A model generated the notes under the pieces. That model ran no database searches, was not told where the DNA came from, and was given only the letters and a program-made list of their open reading frames with translations. Positions 59,991 to 64,000 of a stretch of DNA of 64,000 nucleotides are shown piece after piece. Every line of letters starts with the position of its first letter. Within the stretch, counting starts at the first letter, position 1. The stretch is from contig JBNLDC010000034.1 in the NCBI GenBank assembly GCA_050304135.1, forward strand, positions 13,901 to 77,900. Reading direction: 5' to 3'. Source of the stretch: JAFGNB01 sp050304135 (GTDB lineage Bacteria > Fibrobacterota > Chitinivibrionia > Chitinivibrionales > Chitinispirillaceae). The translations under genes were made by a program, and so were the position numbers.

Positions 59991-62900
59991 TCCAATCTCT
60001 CCACCTTCACCTCAAACGGTCCCTCCGTCCCTTTCGCCTCCTCAATCAGTCCCAGATACCGCAGCGGATTGACCACCGCGAACTGGTGCCACGCGTCGTA
60101 ACCGACACTTCTGCTCACCTCCTTGAGCGTTTCAAACATACGTGCCATATATTCCCCGATACCGTTTTCTCCTTCGAGTTCAATCATCTGCCAGTCGGTG
60201 CCGACCATAAGGCGGTCTTTCAGATCGGGGTACTTTTCGAGGAGGTAGACGAGGTTTGCGGCGACCATTCCACTGTACTCCGGGGCGTCATCGTCATCGC
60301 GGAATCTGCCTGTACTTCGGAACGACCCGGTATTGGAGAAATAGGAAATGTCGGTATATACATTGTCGTAATCGCTCACGAGTTCGGCAATGGTTCTGAT
60401 CCAGTCGCGATATTTGTCGTACTTGTCATACTTGTCGGGATTAGAAGCGTTCCCGCGTTCTGCGAGCCGCTGCTGCGCTTTTTCAAAATCCCACACATCC
60501 TTCCAGGTGTCGTATCCTCCGAAATGGGCAAGACAGATTTTCAGTTCCGGAAATTCCCGCAGAACGTTTTTCCACTGTACCGGGGAATCGTTTGAGGAAA
60601 CACCGGGAAGGTCGCCGTTGAAGCGCAGCTCAGCATGTTTGAGTTTGTACTCATCCTTTATGACGTGGTCATCGTACCGCTCGTAGAGAAAATAATCGTG
60701 TGCCGACATACCGCCGAGACTGCAGTGTACCATAATCGGGACGGTTTTGCCGCATAAGGTATAGAGGGTTTTCAGGTTGGGATAACAGGCGAAGTCATCA
60801 GGTGCCCATCCGAGGCGGGGATATAGCTTGACGCACCAGAATAACCCTTCGTCATTATACGGAAACAGTTCCTCAAGTGCTTCGGGTGTGGTACGCTGCT
60901 GTTCCGAAAGCAGTTGTTTGATGAACTGTTTATCGTTGAGCTGCTTGTTCGGTGATAGCATTACCGCTCCCTGATAATAGACACCGTTGCTGAAATGCTG
61001 CTGTTCGGTGCCATCATGCCTGGCGGTAAAAAAAGCATGGTTGCTTACGATGTTTTCCGCCATCGAGTCGATGTCGTATCCTTCTTCACCCAGAAGATGA
61101 CGTCGCGGATCGTAGTGGTACCCGCCAAACAGCTTTAAAGGATAATTGACCATAGTCGCGATCGTCAGCTCCCGCTGCATGGCGTAGTCCTCAAACCATT
61201 TTTTTTCTTCGCCCCGGGCGTCGGCAAGCAGATGAACAAATTTTTTTGAGGTGAGTTCCATCATGGTGTTGTCAGCTGCATTGAATTTGAGCATCGGCAG
61301 ATCGTTCTCTTCAGCGGGTTGCATCCGCGAACTCAGTTCAAGTTGGCGCCGGTAGAACGGGGCCGGGGTATTCCCGAAACGGTCCTTTTCGGTAAACGAC
61401 GCATGGAGATGGACGGTGGCTCGTTCACGGAAAAGCCGCTTTTTATCCCGGTTGACCGTCAGATCACCATCGGATTCAGGGGTAACGACACTTTCCTCGA
61501 AGGTCAGCTTTACGCAGTCGCTCAGCCCTTTTCGTTTGAGCGCTATCGCCGCGAAATCGTTGATGAAGTACTTGTCGTCATCGGTATCGAGGTAGACCGG
61601 CAGGCCGAAACGACCCCAGTAGTTTGTAAATGAGAGATCCATGCAGAGCGCGAGTGAGATGCGGGCAGTCTTCGTATTTTCATAATAATAGGAAGTCGAT
61701 TCGAGAAAATGTTCCTGCCATGCCTGGACCGAGGCGGTGTTCATGTTCTTGAGACCGGCTTTTTCTCCCGCTTTTATTCGCAGTTTCTCGGTGTTGTATC
61801 CTTTCTTTTCCCGCAGCCTTTTTTCCTTGTCCTTATCGAAAACCGTCCAGGTCAGCCCGCTTTTCATGTCCATATCGTCAAGATCGTTCATGTAGAGCCT
61901 GCCGACCAGATCACTCGAAAGTCGGCTGACTTTTCCGAAACGGCCGGTTAACAGCTGTGCGTACCAGGCACAGGTGATATCGATAAGGTCTTTGCGGTCT
62001 CGTCCGATTTCTCGACCGAAAATAAAGCCGCCCTTCCGTGCGAGTACTCCCATCTGTACCGGCAGCGGACAGCAGTTGTTGCTCTGTATGTGCATATGCC
62101 CGTCAACGAGCGGCACTGTCTCCGGGAGGGTATATTCGGTTTTCGTACCGGTTTTGAATGATGCGAGATACCGTTGTTGTTCCTCTGCAGGCATATCGGC
62201 CGGACATACCGTACAGGGGCCCGGCGAAACCTTTTCCAGTTGAATGACACCCTCTGTGTCGGGTGTGCAGGTTGCTTCGATACCGTCGGCGGTGGTGATG
62301 ACATAATGATCGTCAGGCTGCGGCGGCATACGACCTTTGCGGATGGTAAGATCGACCGTGTCGGTGAACGTGAGCAGCCCGCTTTCCTGCCGGCTTCCCA
62401 CAGGAACCGTATCCACCATCACCACAAAGAAATATTCCGGTGGCGTATAGGCTTTACCATACTTCCGGAGTTCCTCTTCGCTCGGAATGGAACCGGTATC
62501 CTCCTGATAGATGAACTTCCATTTGAGTTCGATCTTCATATGTTCAATGGTAGCGGGAATGGTGACTACTTTGTGGTGATTACCGTCATTGTCATATTCG
62601 TAAACAATGACCGTCACCTTGTCATCATCTTCAACGCCGTTGGTGAAATTGCAGGAAAGTGTGACCTCTTCGTCCCGATGGATCACCTGCCTGCTCCATC
62701 CGATCGACGACACTTCTATCGGCGCTCGTACCGGGATTTCATTGGAATCGAGATCAAGGCCGTGTTTGGGGAGTTCGACTTCGAGGTAAACGTAGTCGTC
62801 GGGCCTGACCTTTTCGGGGATAACCACTTTCCCTCGCCACTTGTTGAGGACGATCACCCCCTCGATCTTGTCGAGTTTTTTCCCTTTTACCGTGCGGAGT

Positions 62901-63064
62901 GTCGCTTTTACCTTTGCACCGTTGCCCACCAGCAGGGTCTTCACTTCAAAATGTGCCTCGAATCCCGCATACGCCCGTCCCTGCTGCCAGAGTACATACA
63001 GCAGTTGTGATTCAACGGTTATTTTCTGCTGGGAATCGGTGGGGATGGTGTGGGTGGTTTGCAT
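59798..63064 (-). CDS. large amidohydrolase-fold protein with N-terminal effector-type modules
   Basis: The 1088-residue protein lacks a signal peptide. Residues 10-245 form beta modules, including VSSIGWSRQVIHRDEEVTL and PPEYFFVVMVDTVPVGSRQ, which I associate with delivery/adaptor regions of type VI effectors. From about 315 an amidohydrolase-type barrel begins: the HxH pair H323/H325 (VDGHMHIQS), then an insertion of about 420 residues, K746 in CVKLYPRLGW, H780 in IMVHCSLGG, H847 in CLAHFGG and D957 in MVGTDWQ. The metal-ligand set of an Amidohydro_2 hydrolase is therefore complete. The C-terminal 65 residues are Lys/Asn-rich and lie in the AT-rich segment. Substrate is unknown. Start at 63064 has no clear ribosome-binding site; no secretion genes are nearby. 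Confidence 0.7.
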   Translation of the reverse strand: MQTTHTIPTDSQQKITVESQLLYVLWQQGRAYAGFEAHFEVKTLLVGNGAKVKATLRTVKGKKLDKIEGVIVLNKWRGKVVIPEKVRPDDYVYLEVELPKHGLDLDSNEIPVRAPIEVSSIGWSRQVIHRDEEVTLSCNFTNGVEDDDKVTVIVYEYDNDGNHHKVVTIPATIEHMKIELKWKFIYQEDTGSIPSEEELRKYGKAYTPPEYFFVVMVDTVPVGSRQESGLLTFTDTVDLTIRKGRMPPQPDDHYVITTADGIEATCTPDTEGVIQLEKVSPGPCTVCPADMPAEEQQRYLASFKTGTKTEYTLPETVPLVDGHMHIQSNNCCPLPVQMGVLARKGGFIFGREIGRDRKDLIDITCAWYAQLLTGRFGKVSRLSSDLVGRLYMNDLDDMDMKSGLTWTVFDKDKEKRLREKKGYNTEKLRIKAGEKAGLKNMNTASVQAWQEHFLESTSYYYENTKTARISLALCMDLSFTNYWGRFGLPVYLDTDDDKYFINDFAAIALKRKGLSDCVKLTFEESVVTPESDGDLTVNRDKKRLFRERATVHLHASFTEKDRFGNTPAPFYRRQLELSSRMQPAEENDLPMLKFNAADNTMMELTSKKFVHLLADARGEEKKWFEDYAMQRELTIATMVNYPLKLFGGYHYDPRRHLLGEEGYDIDSMAENIVSNHAFFTARHDGTEQQHFSNGVYYQGAVMLSPNKQLNDKQFIKQLLSEQQRTTPEALEELFPYNDEGLFWCVKLYPRLGWAPDDFACYPNLKTLYTLCGKTVPIMVHCSLGGMSAHDYFLYERYDDHVIKDEYKLKHAELRFNGDLPGVSSNDSPVQWKNVLREFPELKICLAHFGGYDTWKDVWDFEKAQQRLAERGNASNPDKYDKYDKYRDWIRTIAELVSDYDNVYTDISYFSNTGSFRSTGRFRDDDDAPEYSGMVAANLVYLLEKYPDLKDRLMVGTDWQMIELEGENGIGEYMARMFETLKEVSRSVGYDAWHQFAVVNPLRYLGLIEEAKGTEGPFEVKVERLEKFSTIFESKLTDIKYKMKYNIKISKTDFDRSVNDTINDFKNFPVQDSKQIKKNNNLIILKNFS

Positions 63065-63241
63065 ATTCGAATAGTAAACGGGTAGAATATGGTAATGGTT
63101 TTGTAGGAATATAATTATATAACCTGGTGTTAAATGTGATATAGATCACATTGTGAGAGTTTTTCGGGTGTAAGAAGGATGTACGGTCAGGAGGGCAGTG
63201 AGAGATGACGCATCCGTTTAAAACCAGAAGATGCAACGGGT

Positions 63242-63667
63242 TCAGGAGTGATGGTGACGGGGTGAGAATCGACATTCCATTTTTCTCTCGTATTTGTTTT
63301 GATCAGTTATAGAACCATATTTATGTGGAGCGCTGGTGATAAGTGAAAATCTTCCACCCGGAAACGCCTTCTCAAGCAGTTCCGGACCGCTTGACTCCAG
63401 ATCTATGGTCCGACATGCGAAGAATGCCACCCGCACCGCCTCGTCGAGTTGCGTATCGGCAAACAGCAGGGCATCATACCCTGCCTTGCGTTCAAAGGTT
63501 TTCGGTTCCGCCTCTTCCCAGACGGCAGAGAGCGTGCCGATCGCCGTTTGGATCTCTTCCGCATAAGGCCGGGCAACGGCTCCCTCGCGATCGCAGAGAC
63601 GGCATACCCTTCTTCCGGTTTCGATGAGGGTCTGCACTGAGCTTGAGATTTTAGGTGTGGTAGTCAT
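63242..63667 (-). CDS. hypothetical protein, 141 residues, upstream of the amidohydrolase gene
   Basis: The 141-residue product starts TTTPKISSSVQTLIETGRRV and is predicted mostly helical: PYAEEIQTAIGTLSAVWEEA and DTQLDEAVRVAFFACRTIDL. No domain is recognised. The last 30 residues, ending SPRHHHS, are irregular and could be the result of a frameshift or of decay, so the original protein may have ended near 63330 or been longer. The ATG has a strong AAGGAGG seven bases upstream. It precedes the amidohydrolase gene on the same strand by 177 bp (63065-63241), an AT-rich gap with no clear terminator, so co-transcription is possible. Confidence 0.6.
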   Translation of the reverse strand: MTTTPKISSSVQTLIETGRRVCRLCDREGAVARPYAEEIQTAIGTLSAVWEEAEPKTFERKAGYDALLFADTQLDEAVRVAFFACRTIDLESSGPELLEKAFPGGRFSLITSAPHKYGSITDQNKYERKMECRFSPRHHHS

Positions 63668-64000
63668 ACGGTCCTCCTTGTAAAAAGGTTGTCTGTTTCC
63701 GGTCCGGCGGGAACCGGCCGGTGTTGTTTTGTTTCTACCTGTTCAGACAATACAGAAAAGGAAAAGTTCCGAAAAAAATGAAAAAAGTTTAAAAAGATCA
63801 GAAATGGCTGGAGCGGTACAAAAATCGGGAAAAAAAACATGCTGCCAATGGAACAATCAGAGATGCGGGTGGTTAAAAAAACGGTCACCATTTCGGGGGA
63901 AACACCCTGGTGAAATGGAGAATTGGTCGTACCGGCAGTAGAAACGCCCTGGTAAATTGGAGAAATGGTCTACCCGCTCGTTGGAACGCCTTGGTGAATT
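63668..64000. other. gene-poor window edge with purine-rich stretch and tandem repeat
   Basis: No gene is supported in these 333 bases. The stretch from 63745 to 63840 is strongly A/G-rich on the plus strand. From 63899 a 42-bp tandem repeat runs to the window end. The minus frame across the repeat stays open from 64000 to a TGA at 63857-63859 and could be the end of a gene lying outside. Confidence 0.5.
63899..64000. repeat. 42-bp tandem repeat, at least 2.4 copies, continuing past the window
   Basis: Units begin at 63899, 63941 and 63983, exactly 42 bp apart, each starting with a GAAACGCCCTGGT-type sequence and sharing TTGGAGAAATGGTC in the middle. The second half of the unit varies more. 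Since 42 is divisible by three, a minus-strand frame reads it as 14-residue repeats (PGRF near the start, DxFS at the end), while the plus strand meets a stop codon in every unit. A weaker copy may lie before 63899. Confidence 0.75.

Noticed and set aside
63012..63275. Minus-strand frame of 87 codons before the amidohydrolase
   Set aside because: It overlaps both flanking genes, has a His/Pro-rich random-looking translation and no ribosome-binding site.
1..64000. CRISPR array, insertion sequence, integrase or prophage genes
   Set aside because: No regular repeat-spacer arrangement, transposase or phage gene was found; the only tandem array is the 42-bp repeat at the right edge, without spacers.

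Overview
The window looks like a chromosomal segment of a Gram-negative, probably anaerobic bacterium. Outer-membrane biology is clear: a TonB-dependent receptor, several lipoproteins and a CsgG-like protein. Base composition is near balanced, except for an AT-rich island at about 58.95-59.99 kb and an AT-rich stretch around 47-50 kb. A multidomain GH8 cellulase with a C-terminal sorting-like tail, DUF512 and TIGR03960-type radical SAM proteins and a full-length NifU fit the FCB/Fibrobacterota neighbourhood. That placement is inference from gene content; there is no rRNA here to test it.

Layout. 0-3.2 kb: a truncated Na+/phosphate symporter, NifU and a DHH phosphoesterase on the minus strand, then a metallophosphoesterase on plus. 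3.3-8.6 kb: a 1718-residue kinase/ATPase/GAF/histidine-kinase hybrid behind a near-consensus promoter. Its 3' end overlaps the last gene of a six-gene minus-strand operon (8.6-17.1 kb): large lipoprotein, membrane-anchored family-5 binding protein, secreted SH3-like protein, two permeases and a double ATPase. 17.5-26.2 kb: LarA-like protein, FecR-CsgG fusion, IlvD, CDF transporter, GH8 cellulase and a zinc-ribbon protein. 26.4-35.4 kb: a radical SAM/DUF2344 protein, a TonB_C-receptor fusion with a partner lipoprotein, a beta-helix protein and a Crp-type regulator.

35.7-45.0 kb: a small membrane ORF, tRNA-Leu(CAG), then mutL, double STAS, mtaB and two HDOD proteins, followed by ftsY, a cNMP-binding protein and an AI-2E-type permease. 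45.1-50.1 kb: tsaD sits between a 49-residue membrane protein and a TM-STAS protein, followed by three partner-switching type signalling genes (receiver + RsbW-like ATPase, receiver lacking the phosphoacceptor Asp, STAS). 50.1-54.3 kb: a barrel-like outer-membrane protein and a 1142-residue Ig-repeat surface protein. 54.5-54.7 kb: a REP-like palindromic element. 54.7-58.4 kb: DUF512 protein, pseudouridine synthase and a glycosyltransferase with TPRs. 58.6-64 kb: a candidate effector-type module (1088-residue amidohydrolase-fold protein translationally coupled to an AT-rich exported protein), a short hypothetical gene and a 42-bp tandem repeat at the window edge.

The best candidates for something undescribed are the amidohydrolase/exported-protein pair with its AT-rich mosaic, the lipoprotein-containing ABC operon facing the hybrid kinase, and the partner-switching cluster. 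Several genes under 60 codons with good ribosome-binding sites were found by reading the gaps. All family assignments come from motifs read by eye, not from database searches.
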